Of a stretch of DNA of 43,910 nt, positions 7,948 through 19,270 are shown piece after piece. The notes under the pieces are model-generated. The model was not told the origin of the DNA and searched no databases. It was given only the letters and a program-made list of their open reading frames with translations. This DNA is from Amycolatopsis palatopharyngis (lineage in GTDB: Bacteria > Actinomycetota > Actinomycetes > Mycobacteriales > Pseudonocardiaceae): contig NZ_PQHZ01000050.1 of assembly GCF_003385185.1 (NCBI RefSeq), positions 1 through 43,910 on the forward strand. The letters are read 5' to 3'. Each line of letters opens with the position of its first letter. The stretch's first letter is position 1. Made by a program: the position numbers and the translations under genes.

Positions 7948-9230
7948 TGTTGACGCGCAAGACGAGGGTGCAACTGGTCGCTTTCGTGGTCATCGCTGTC
8001 CTGTCGGTGATGTACGCACTGATCCGGTTCACCGAGGTCGATCGGGTGTTCGGCGCGGACGGATACACGGTGCGACTGCAGCTCGAGGAGTCCGGAGGCA
8101 TCTTCTCCAACGCCGAGGTCACCTACCGCGGTTACAACATCGGGCGAGTGGGCCAGCTCAGGCTCACCGAGACCGGGTTGGAAGCGGACCTGGACATCGA
8201 ACCGGGCATGCCGCCGGTTCCCGCGGACCTGAAGGCCGTTATCACCAACCGGTCCGCCGTGGGGGAGCAGTTCGTCGACCTGCAACCGCAGACCGACGGT
8301 GCTCCGTTCCTGGATCGCGAATCGGTGATACCGGCGGCCAAATCCGCGATCCCGGTCAGCAGCGCCGAACTGCTTGCCGACATGAACAGTTTCACCAGCT
8401 CCGTGCCGATCGAATCGCTGCGTACCGTCGTGGACGAGTCCTACGACGCCTTCAGCGGCACCGGCGAGGACCTCCAGGTGCTGCTCGACACCTCCCGGGA
8501 TTTCACCAGGGCTTCCCAGCAGAACCTGTCGCATACGGTGACCCTGATCGAACAGGGCGGCACCGTACTGGACACCCAGAACGAGTACGCCGGCTCGCTC
8601 AAGTCCTTCAGCCGTGACCTCAACAAACTGAGCGAAACGTTCGCGAGGTCCGACGCCGACTTCCGTCGATTGATCGACACCACCCCGCGAGTGGCGACCC
8701 AGCTCAGCGAGGTGCTCGCGGAGTCTGGCCCAGGCCTCGGCGCACTGATCGCGAACCTGCTCACCATGTCGAACCTCACGGTCACCCGCTTGGACGGCAT
8801 GGAACAGGCGCTCGTGACCTACCCGGCGCTCAGCGCGGGGGCACACACCCCCGCACCGGGCGATGGCACCGCGCACCTTGGGCTCGTACTGAATTCCTTC
8901 GACCCACCGGCCTGCGTCAAGGGTTATCCGAGAGCGGAAGCTGAGGCTTCCGGTGCGCCCGGCGATTATCGTGCAGGCAACAACACGACGCCTCGCGAGC
9001 CCGACCACGAGGCCTACTGTGCCGAGCCCGCAGGCAGCCCGATCAGCGTGCGCGGCGCGCAGAACGCTCCGTACAACGGTGTTCCCGTGGCGCCGAGTGA
9101 GCAACAGGTGGCCGCGAACTCCGACCGCCCCGCAGAGTCCCTGGCGTACATGCGCGGGGTGCCCGGCGTTTCCGGCGGGCCTGGGCTCACCCTGAACAGC
9201 CTGGGCGAACTCCTCGGCCTTCCCGGCTGA
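7947..9230 (+). CDS. mceF: MCE-family protein MceF
   Basis: Sixth and last Mce subunit, 427 residues. Anchor at about residues 9-27, MCE domain (about 38-120, AEVTYRGYNIGRVGQLRL), helical region to about 300, then a Cys-containing, low-complexity tail (DPPACVKGYPRAE and HEAYCAEPAGSP). TGATG overlap with mceE. Two Mce-associated membrane protein genes follow after 36 and 22 bases. Confidence 0.93.
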   Translation: MLTRKTRVQLVAFVVIAVLSVMYALIRFTEVDRVFGADGYTVRLQLEESGGIFSNAEVTYRGYNIGRVGQLRLTETGLEADLDIEPGMPPVPADLKAVITNRSAVGEQFVDLQPQTDGAPFLDRESVIPAAKSAIPVSSAELLADMNSFTSSVPIESLRTVVDESYDAFSGTGEDLQVLLDTSRDFTRASQQNLSHTVTLIEQGGTVLDTQNEYAGSLKSFSRDLNKLSETFARSDADFRRLIDTTPRVATQLSEVLAESGPGLGALIANLLTMSNLTVTRLDGMEQALVTYPALSAGAHTPAPGDGTAHLGLVLNSFDPPACVKGYPRAEAEASGAPGDYRAGNNTTPREPDHEAYCAEPAGSPISVRGAQNAPYNGVPVAPSEQQVAANSDRPAESLAYMRGVPGVSGGPGLTLNSLGELLGLPG

Positions 9231-9266
9231 CGCTCACATCACATCGGTAACCTACTCTGGAGTATT

Positions 9267-9923
9267 ATGAGTTCCGAGGAGCAGCGGCCCGAGTCCGCTA
9301 AGGATGTCGAGCCCGACTCCGGGGCGGACGGCGGGACCGGCACAGCCGCCGAGCAGGCCGCTGACGAGAAGAGCGCCGACGAGGTCCAGCGGAACGAGAC
9401 GCTCATGCGACGGCTCGTGTTCGGTTCGGCCGCGCTCGCCACCGCCGCGGTCATCGCCGCCGGAGTCTTCGGGGTGCTGTGGTGGGTTGCCGCGTCGGAC
9501 GACAACGCCGCCCTCGCCAGCACCCGCGAGGACATCGTGCGCGTCGGCAGCTCCGCTGTACAGGCGTTCACCGAGTTGGACTACACGAAACCGGACGAGT
9601 ATTTCGACCGCTCCGCGGCGGTGTCCACCCCTGAGCTGGCCGAGCAGATCAACGCGGGCCGAGAAGCCAACAAGAAGGCGATGGTCGAGGCGAAGACCAC
9701 TGCCACCACCAAGGTGCTCGACCTCGCTGTGGCGGAACTCAACGAGCACGAGGGCAAGGCGAGCTTCCTCGCCGCCATCCAGGTCGAGGTCAGTCAGGGC
9801 GATCAGTCCAGCGTCAAGCCGATGCGGGTCGAGGTCCAGATGAACCGGATCGAGGAGGACGGCGAGCAGGTCTGGAAGGTCTCCGGGCTCAGCCAGGTCC
9901 CCGTCGTCGGCGGCGCCCAGTAA
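9267..9923 (+). CDS. Mce-associated membrane protein, first copy
   Basis: Protein of 218 residues at the end of the mce operon: an acidic, probably disordered cytoplasmic part (1-45), one membrane segment (about 50-72), then an extracellular domain that begins with a helix and ends in a beta-rich part with QVWKVSGLSQVP. This layout is that of Mce-associated (Mas) proteins, thought to stabilise Mce complexes. The ATG has TCTGGAG upstream. The following gene has the same layout, so the two are likely paralogues. Confidence 0.85.
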   Translation: MSSEEQRPESAKDVEPDSGADGGTGTAAEQAADEKSADEVQRNETLMRRLVFGSAALATAAVIAAGVFGVLWWVAASDDNAALASTREDIVRVGSSAVQAFTELDYTKPDEYFDRSAAVSTPELAEQINAGREANKKAMVEAKTTATTKVLDLAVAELNEHEGKASFLAAIQVEVSQGDQSSVKPMRVEVQMNRIEEDGEQVWKVSGLSQVPVVGGAQ

Positions 9924-9945
9924 GCCACGCAGATCGGAGTACCCG

Positions 9946-10956
9946 TTGTCACCGTCTCGCCGTACCCCCAAGCCCGGTCCAGGACGTCGCCCGAGGGTTG
10001 CTGGTCTGCGTAAGCCCGTCGACACACCGAGGCCGAGCCCGCGTCCCGGTGCTGAGCAGGAAGCGCCGGAGAGCGAGTCCCCGTCGCCAGAGACGGCTGA
10101 GTCCACGTCGTCGGCCGACCCCGTTGAGAACATCGACGTCCCGAGCGGTAGCGAGAGCACTGACGCTCAGGTCACCGCACCCGCCGAGGTGGACGCGCTG
10201 ACCGGTGAGTCGGACGCCGCGCGGCCTCGGCCCAAGCCCAGCCCTCGTCGCAAGACCAGGGACGCAGGTGTCCCCAAGCCGTCGAGCGAAACAGAGGTCG
10301 GCGCCGCACAGGCAGAGCCCGCCGAAACCGAGCCCGCCACGACCGACGACACCGATGCCGAGGTCGGCGGCGCGGCCCGCGCGACCGGCTCGGGCGCATC
10401 CCGGACGCCGCTGGTCGCGGGGCTGCTGGTGGTCGCGGTGCTGTTCGCAGCGCTCGCGGTGTTCTTCCGCATCCAAGGTGCCGAGGCGCGGTCGGCCACG
10501 AGCAATACCGCGCTGGTGGACGTGGCTCGAACCGCGCAGGTCAAGGAGGAGACCAGCGCGGCGGTGGAGCAGTTGTTCTCCTACGACTACAACGACATCG
10601 AGAAGACCGAGAACGCCGCGAAGGAGCTGCTGGCCACCGACGAGGTGCGTGAGCAGTACGAGAGGCAGTTTGCCGAGGTCAAGCGGGTGGCGCCGGAACA
10701 GAAGATGGTGGTGACCACCAAGGTCACCCGCAGCGGCGTGATGATGCTGGACAACAACAGGGCCAAGGTGCTCGTGTTCGTGGACCAGACCTCCACCAGG
10801 ACCGATCAGAACCAGACTTCCGCGGGCGGCTCGCAACTCTCGGTCGAGGCCGAGTTCCGTGACGACTCCTGGAAGATCACCGGCCTGAACACCTACAACG
10901 ACCTGCCGCAGCCGCCCCCGGCCGAGGACAGCGGCAAGGCACCCGAAGGCAAGTGA
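9946..10956 (+). CDS. Mce-associated membrane protein, second copy
   Basis: Protein of 336 residues with a very long Pro/Glu/Arg-rich N-terminal part (about 1-150), one membrane segment (about 155-174) and an extracellular domain ending in DDSWKITGLNTYNDLPQ. The last part matches the end of the preceding gene product (WKVSGLSQVP) in layout. The N-terminal part holds two similar basic patches (RRPRVAGLRKP and RRKTRDAGVPKP). The start is taken as TTG at 9946, 22 bases after the previous stop; the true start is less certain because the N-terminus is disordered. Confidence 0.82.
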   Translation: MSPSRRTPKPGPGRRPRVAGLRKPVDTPRPSPRPGAEQEAPESESPSPETAESTSSADPVENIDVPSGSESTDAQVTAPAEVDALTGESDAARPRPKPSPRRKTRDAGVPKPSSETEVGAAQAEPAETEPATTDDTDAEVGGAARATGSGASRTPLVAGLLVVAVLFAALAVFFRIQGAEARSATSNTALVDVARTAQVKEETSAAVEQLFSYDYNDIEKTENAAKELLATDEVREQYERQFAEVKRVAPEQKMVVTTKVTRSGVMMLDNNRAKVLVFVDQTSTRTDQNQTSAGGSQLSVEAEFRDDSWKITGLNTYNDLPQPPPAEDSGKAPEGK

Positions 10957-10978
10957 ATTCCGGGCCGACCCTGACGGG

Positions 10979-11176
10979 TCAGGTCGCGTAGCGGAGTAGT
11001 CGAGCCACCTCGCACTTTCCCGGGAAAGTGCGGGGCAGGCCGGCGCTGGCGGTCCGCTCGACGACCGTCCTGACCAGCTCGTCCCGGACGCCGGGGCCCG
11101 GTGTGGAAAGGCTCACCCTGCGCCAACCGGAGCAGAACACGGCGTGACGCTTGACTCGCGGACCTGGGGGGTTCAC
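10979..11176 (-). CDS. Possible small protein of unknown function
   Basis: A minus-strand frame of 65 codons from a GTG at 11176 (an in-frame TTG lies at 11188). The C-terminal part, containing GVRDELVRTVVERTASAGLP, has almost only G or C in third positions and could form a helix. The frame also runs through the perfect palindrome at 11011-11032, which encodes TFPGK, and that weakens the case because repeats of this kind give phantom frames. No family recognised and no clear ribosome binding site. Confidence 0.22.
   Translation of the reverse strand: MNPPGPRVKRHAVFCSGWRRVSLSTPGPGVRDELVRTVVERTASAGLPRTFPGKCEVARLLRYAT
11011..11032. repeat. 22-base perfect palindrome
   Basis: Arms CGCACTTTCCC and GGGAAAGTGCG meet with no spacer. 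It sits 55 bases after the last mce-operon gene. It could be an operator for a dimeric regulator, or a dispersed intergenic palindrome; a hairpin without a loop is a poor terminator. Confidence 0.6.
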
Positions 11177-11260
11177 GCTTACTGCCAACGGCGTCGCTCA
11201 TGCGGGAAGCGGGGCCGAAAGACGAGACGACCGAGGCTGGGCCCCGTCTGGCGTGCCCCC

Positions 11261-11289
11261 TCGACAGACGCCGTCTTTGAAGCTAGACT
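11261..11289 (+). promoter_or_regulatory. Likely rpoB promoter
   Basis: TCGACA at 11261-11266 and TAGACT at 11284-11289 are separated by 17 bases, close to the primary sigma consensus. This gives a leader of about 185 bases. A second, weaker candidate is TTCAGG (11310-11315) with TACGAT (11334-11339), spacing 18. Confidence 0.5.
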
Positions 11290-11468
11290 GCTTCTTTGCG
11301 CTGCCCACTTTCAGGCTGCCCAAACGTGGTAGCTACGATGGAGGGCACCACCGCATAGAGAAGCTTGTCACGACCCGGGCTTGCGCGCGAGCTTGTGAGC
11401 AGCTTCTCGAACACACTGACAGTTCGTGTTATCAGTTGCTAACGCGGCTGCGCAACCGCTATGTCCCC

Positions 11469-11475
11469 GGAAGGA
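11469..11475 (+). promoter_or_regulatory. Ribosome binding site that sets the rpoB TTG start
   Basis: GGAAGGA six bases before the TTG at 11482. The in-frame ATG at 11461 lies upstream of this site and has no site of its own. Confidence 0.75.
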
Positions 11476-11481
11476 CGCATC

Positions 11482-14400
11482 TTGGCAGTCTCTCCCGCGA
11501 ACCAGGCCACTGCTGCGACCACCTCGGCTGTATCCGCCTCAGAGTCAACGGGAATTCCCGGAGCGCCCAAGCGTGTCTCCTTCGCGAAGATCCGCGAGCC
11601 GCTGGGTACCCCGAACCTGCTGGACGTGCAGGTTCGATCGTTCGAGTGGTTCACCGGCGACGAGGCGTGGTTCGAACGCCGCGTCGAGGAAGGCGAGGAG
11701 AACCCGGTCGGCGGTCTCGAAGAGGTACTCAACGAGATCTCCCCGATCGAAGACTTCTCCGGCTCCATGTCCCTTTCCTTCTCCGACCCACGCTTCGACG
11801 AGGTCAAGGCCTCGGTCGAGGAGTGCAAGGACAAGGACATGACCTACGCGGCGCCGCTGTTCGTGACCGCCGAGTTCGTCAACAACAACACCGGCGAGAT
11901 CAAGAGCCAGACGGTCTTCATGGGGGACTTCCCCGTGATGACCGACAAGGGCACCTTCGTGATCAACGGCACCGAGCGTGTCGTCGTCTCGCAGCTCGTC
12001 CGCTCGCCCGGTGTCTACTTCGACACCAACGTCGACAAGACGACCGACAAGGACGTCTTCAGCGTCAAGGTGATCCCGAGCCGCGGCGCATGGCTCGAGT
12101 TCGACGTCGACAAGCGTGACACCGTCGGCGTGCGGATCGACCGCAAGCGCCGCCAGCCGGTCACCGTGCTGCTGAAGGCGCTCGGCTGGACCACCGAGGC
12201 GATCCGCGAGCGTTTCTCGTTCTCCGAGACGCTGCTCGCGACCCTCGAGAAGGACCACACCGCAGGCACCGACGAGGCGCTGCTCGACATCTACCGCAAG
12301 CTTCGTCCAGGGGAACCGCCCACCAAGGAGAGCGCTCAGGCCCTTCTGGAGAACCTGTTCTTCAAGGACAAGCGCTACGACCTGGCCAAGGTCGGCCGGT
12401 ACAAGCTGAACAAGAAGCTCGGGCTGTCCACGTCCTACGACACGGGCACGCTCACCGAAGAGGACATCGTCACCACCATCGAGTACCTGGTCCGGCTGCA
12501 CGCCGGCGAGGACAAGATGACGGCGGGGGATCAGGAGATCCCGGTCGAGACCGACGACATCGACCACTTCGGTAACCGTCGCCTGCGGACCGTCGGCGAG
12601 CTGATCCAGAACCAGATCCGCGTCGGCCTCTCCAGGATGGAGCGGGTCGTCCGCGAGCGGATGACCACCCAGGACGTCGAGGCGATCACGCCGCAGACCC
12701 TGATCAACATCCGGCCGGTCACCGCGGCGATCCGGGAGTTCTTCGGTACCTCCCAGCTCTCGCAGTTCATGGACCAGAACAACCCGCTGTCCGGGCTGAC
12801 CCACAAGCGCCGTCTTTCGGCGCTCGGCCCCGGCGGTCTGTCCCGTGAGCGTGCCGGCATGGACGTCCGCGACGTGCACCCCAGCCACTACGGCCGGATG
12901 TGCCCGATCGAGACGCCGGAAGGCCCGAACATCGGCCTGATCGGCTCGCTGTGTTCCTACGCGCGGGTCAACCCGTTCGGCTTCATCGAGACGCCGTACC
13001 GCAAGGTCGTCGACGGCCAGGTCACCGACCAGGTGGACTACCTGACCGCGGACGAGGAGGACCGGTTCGTCAAGGCGCAGGCCAACGCGCCGATCGACGA
13101 CGACGGCCACTTCGTCGAGGACCGCGTCATGGCGCGGCGCAAGGGTGGCGAGGTCGAGCTGATCGACCCGCAGGACGTCGACTACATGGACGTGTCGCCG
13201 CGGCAGATGGTCTCCATCGCCACCGCGATGATCCCGTTCCTGGAGCACGACGACGCCAACCGTGCGTTGATGGGCGCGAACATGCAGCGGCAGGCCGTGC
13301 CGCTGCTGCGCAACTCGTCGCCGCTGGTCGGTACCGGTGTGGAACTTCGTGCCGCGGTCGACGCCGGTGACGTGCTCGTCGCCGAGCAGGCCGGTGTGGT
13401 CGAGGAGCTGTCCGCGGACCTGATCACGGTCATGCACGACGACGGCACCCGCAAGAGCTACGGGCTGTACAAGTTCCGCCGCTCCAACGCGGGCACCTGC
13501 TTCAACCACCGCCCGATCGTCGACGAGGGCGACCGCGTCGAGCAGGGGCAGGTCATCGCCGACGGCCCCTCCACCGACAACGGTGAGATGGCGCTGGGCA
13601 AGAACCTGCTCGTCGCGATCATGCCGTGGGAGGGCCACAACTACGAGGACGCCATCGTCATCTCGCAGCGGCTCGTCCAGGACGACGTCCTGACCTCGAT
13701 CCACATCGAGGAGCACGAGATCGACGCGCGGGACACGAAGCTCGGCGCCGAGGAGATCACCAGGGACATCCCGAACGTCTCCGAAGAGGTGCTCGCCGAC
13801 CTGGACGAGCGCGGCATCATCCGGATCGGTGCCGAGGTCCGCGACGGCGACATCCTGGTCGGCAAGGTCACGCCCAAGGGTGAGACCGAGCTGACTCCGG
13901 AGGAGCGGTTGCTGCGGGCGATCTTCGGGGAGAAGGCGCGCGAGGTGCGCGACACCTCGCTGAAGGTGCCGCACGGTGAGACCGGCAAGGTCATCGGCAT
14001 CCGCGTGTTCTCCCGCGAGGACGACGACGAGCTGCCCCCCGGCGTGAACGAGCTGGTCCGGGTCTACGTCGCCAAGAAGAGCAAGATCCAGGACGGCGAC
14101 AAGCTCGCGGGACGCCACGGCAACAAGGGCGTCATCGGCAAGATCCTGCCCGCCGAGGACATGCCGTTCATGGAGGACGGCACGCCGGTCGACGTCGTGC
14201 TGAACACCCACGGTGTGCCGCGACGAATGAACATCGGCCAGATCCTGGAACTGCACCTCGGCTGGCTCGCCTCGCAGGGCTGGAAGGTCGAGGGCGACCC
14301 GGACTGGGCGAAGACCCTGCCGAAGGAGCTCTACGACGTCGAGCCGGGTACGAACACCGCCACGCCGGTGTTCGACGGTGCGAAGGAGCAGGAGCTGACC

Positions 14401-14982
14401 GGTCTGCTCGGGGCCACCAAGCCGAACCGCGACGGCGAGCGCATGGTGCAGCCGAACGGAAAGGCGACGCTGATGGACGGCCGCTCCGGTGAGCCGTTCC
14501 CGTACCCGGTCGCGGTCGGCTACATGTACATCCTGAAGCTGCACCACATGGTGGACGACAAGATCCACGCTCGCTCGACCGGTCCGTACTCGATGATCAC
14601 GCAGCAGCCGCTGGGCGGTAAGGCACAGTTCGGTGGCCAGCGCTTCGGTGAGATGGAGTGCTGGGCGATGCAGGCCTACGGCGCGGCATACACGCTGCAG
14701 GAGCTGCTCACCATCAAGTCCGACGACGTGCTCGGCCGCGTGAAGGTGTACGAGGCCATCGTCAAGGGCGACAACATGCCGTCGCCGGGGATTCCCGAGT
14801 CGTTCAAGGTGCTGCTGAAGGAACTGCAGTCGCTGTGCCTGAACGTCGAGGTGCTTTCCAGTGACGGGGCCGCCATCGAGATGCGTGACTCCGATGACGA
14901 GGACCTCGAGCGTGCCGCCGCCAACCTCGGTATCAACCTGTCCCGCAACGAGTCGCCCTCGGTGGACGACGTCGTGCAATGA
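11482..14982 (+). CDS. rpoB: RNA polymerase beta subunit
   Basis: Catalytic core subunit of RNA polymerase, 1166 residues, full length for an actinobacterial RpoB. The rifampicin pocket is wild type: LSQFMDQNNPLSGLTHKRRL contains D431 and H441, and S446 follows at once (Escherichia coli positions 516, 526, 531), so the enzyme should bind rifampicin. Other landmarks are HPSHYGRMCPIETPEGPN and, near the C-terminus, GGKAQFGGQRFGEMECWA. The TTG start is chosen because GGAAGGA lies six bases upstream and the protein then begins MAVSPANQ, like other actinobacterial RpoB. Single copy in this window; rpoC follows after a 122-base gap with hairpins. Confidence 0.99.
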   Translation: MAVSPANQATAATTSAVSASESTGIPGAPKRVSFAKIREPLGTPNLLDVQVRSFEWFTGDEAWFERRVEEGEENPVGGLEEVLNEISPIEDFSGSMSLSFSDPRFDEVKASVEECKDKDMTYAAPLFVTAEFVNNNTGEIKSQTVFMGDFPVMTDKGTFVINGTERVVVSQLVRSPGVYFDTNVDKTTDKDVFSVKVIPSRGAWLEFDVDKRDTVGVRIDRKRRQPVTVLLKALGWTTEAIRERFSFSETLLATLEKDHTAGTDEALLDIYRKLRPGEPPTKESAQALLENLFFKDKRYDLAKVGRYKLNKKLGLSTSYDTGTLTEEDIVTTIEYLVRLHAGEDKMTAGDQEIPVETDDIDHFGNRRLRTVGELIQNQIRVGLSRMERVVRERMTTQDVEAITPQTLINIRPVTAAIREFFGTSQLSQFMDQNNPLSGLTHKRRLSALGPGGLSRERAGMDVRDVHPSHYGRMCPIETPEGPNIGLIGSLCSYARVNPFGFIETPYRKVVDGQVTDQVDYLTADEEDRFVKAQANAPIDDDGHFVEDRVMARRKGGEVELIDPQDVDYMDVSPRQMVSIATAMIPFLEHDDANRALMGANMQRQAVPLLRNSSPLVGTGVELRAAVDAGDVLVAEQAGVVEELSADLITVMHDDGTRKSYGLYKFRRSNAGTCFNHRPIVDEGDRVEQGQVIADGPSTDNGEMALGKNLLVAIMPWEGHNYEDAIVISQRLVQDDVLTSIHIEEHEIDARDTKLGAEEITRDIPNVSEEVLADLDERGIIRIGAEVRDGDILVGKVTPKGETELTPEERLLRAIFGEKAREVRDTSLKVPHGETGKVIGIRVFSREDDDELPPGVNELVRVYVAKKSKIQDGDKLAGRHGNKGVIGKILPAEDMPFMEDGTPVDVVLNTHGVPRRMNIGQILELHLGWLASQGWKVEGDPDWAKTLPKELYDVEPGTNTATPVFDGAKEQELTGLLGATKPNRDGERMVQPNGKATLMDGRSGEPFPYPVAVGYMYILKLHHMVDDKIHARSTGPYSMITQQPLGGKAQFGGQRFGEMECWAMQAYGAAYTLQELLTIKSDDVLGRVKVYEAIVKGDNMPSPGIPESFKVLLKELQSLCLNVEVLSSDGAAIEMRDSDDEDLERAAANLGINLSRNESPSVDDVVQ

Positions 14983-14990
14983 CCGCGCGA

Positions 14991-15027
14991 CCCGGACTGG
15001 GCCTGGTCTCCACAGGCCCAGTCCGGG
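14991..15027 (+). terminator. 15-bp perfect hairpin between rpoB and rpoC
   Basis: CCCGGACTGGGCCTG pairs fully with CAGGCCCAGTCCGGG around a 7-base loop, starting 8 bases after the rpoB stop. No T-run follows. It may act as partial terminator, RNA processing site or 3' stabiliser; calling it a full terminator would strand rpoC without an evident promoter. Confidence 0.6.
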
Positions 15028-15054
15028 AAGCCAACCCCTCTAGCCATAGGGATT

Positions 15055-15072
15055 CCTGGGACTGATCCCAGG
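15055..15072 (+). other. Second hairpin in the rpoB-rpoC gap
   Basis: CCTGGGA and TCCCAGG form a 7-bp stem with loop CTGA, about 17 bases before the rpoC ribosome binding site (AAGGGGA at 15089-15095). Confidence 0.5.
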
Positions 15073-15104
15073 CCCCCGATCAGACCCCAAGGGGATGCAA
15101 CGAC

Positions 15105-19016
<3,912 letters not shown>

Positions 19017-19032
19017 GCCCTGCACAAGCATT

Positions 19033-19068
19033 CGAGAGCCCCCGACCCGTCTGGGTCGGGGGCTCTCG
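19033..19068 (+). terminator. rpoBC operon terminator
   Basis: CGAGAGCCCCCGACCC and GGGTCGGGGGCTCTCG form a 16-bp perfect stem with loop GTCT, followed by TCGTTTCC. It begins 16 bases after the rpoC stop. The stem is very stable although the T-run is short. Confidence 0.9.
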
Positions 19069-19082
19069 TCGTTTCCGAGGTA

Positions 19083-19104
19083 GTGCGTTTAGCGGGCTGA
19101 ATGT
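19083..19104 (+). repeat. TTAGC-GG-GCTAA family repeat, copy A
   Basis: GTGCGTTTAGCGGGCTGAAT sits just after the rpoC terminator. Related copies lie at 24885-24910, 24997-25018 (inverted) and 25053-25079. The core is a near-palindrome TTAGC/GCTAA around GG. Confidence 0.6.
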
Positions 19105-19121
19105 AGTCCGCGTGCCTCTGC

Positions 19122-19159
19122 GTGACGGCTCGGCCGTGCCGCGTCACCTTTTAGGGTGA
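19122..19159 (+). other. Two overlapping, mutually exclusive small hairpins upstream of the protease gene
   Basis: GTGAC (19122-19126) can pair with GTCAC (19143-19147), while TCACC (19144-19148) can instead pair with GGTGA (19155-19159). Both use the same central bases. They lie about 110 bases before the protease start. No promoter could be placed with confidence in 19069-19270. Confidence 0.3.
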
Positions 19160-19270
19160 GGTTCGTTAGGCAAGGCGGTTCACGATCACAACGACGTACA
19201 CGACGTGCGGAAGAGTGCCGAGGCTGCTGCACGGCTCCGGTGCCGGCACCAACCTTGGGAGCGGACACTC

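Larger units (their letters stand above)
10957..11481. other. Gap between the mce operon and rpoB
   Basis: 525 bases without a convincing gene. Near the left end an imperfect hairpin (10966-10986, CGACCCTGAC pairing with GTCAGGTCG) may end mce transcription, though no T-run follows. Then come a perfect palindrome (11011-11032), a 7-bp stem with a wide loop (11210-11246), the likely rpoB promoter (11261-11289) and a leader of about 185 bases. A short minus-strand frame (10979-11176) with good codon usage is listed separately with low confidence. Confidence 0.7.

Noticed and set aside
12742..12830. Rifampicin-resistance changes in rpoB
   Set aside because: All main pocket residues (D431, H441, S446) are the sensitive type.
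11545..14979. Open frame of over 1100 codons on the minus strand of rpoB
   Set aside because: It is antisense to an unmistakable RpoB and exists only because high G+C third positions remove stop codons; its product is low complexity with no known domain.
19148..19175. Possible iron-box (DtxR/IdeR operator) around TTAGGGTGAGGTTCGTTAGG
   Set aside because: Only single half-site resemblance (TTAGG); the symmetric CCTAA half is missing, so the match is not better than chance.
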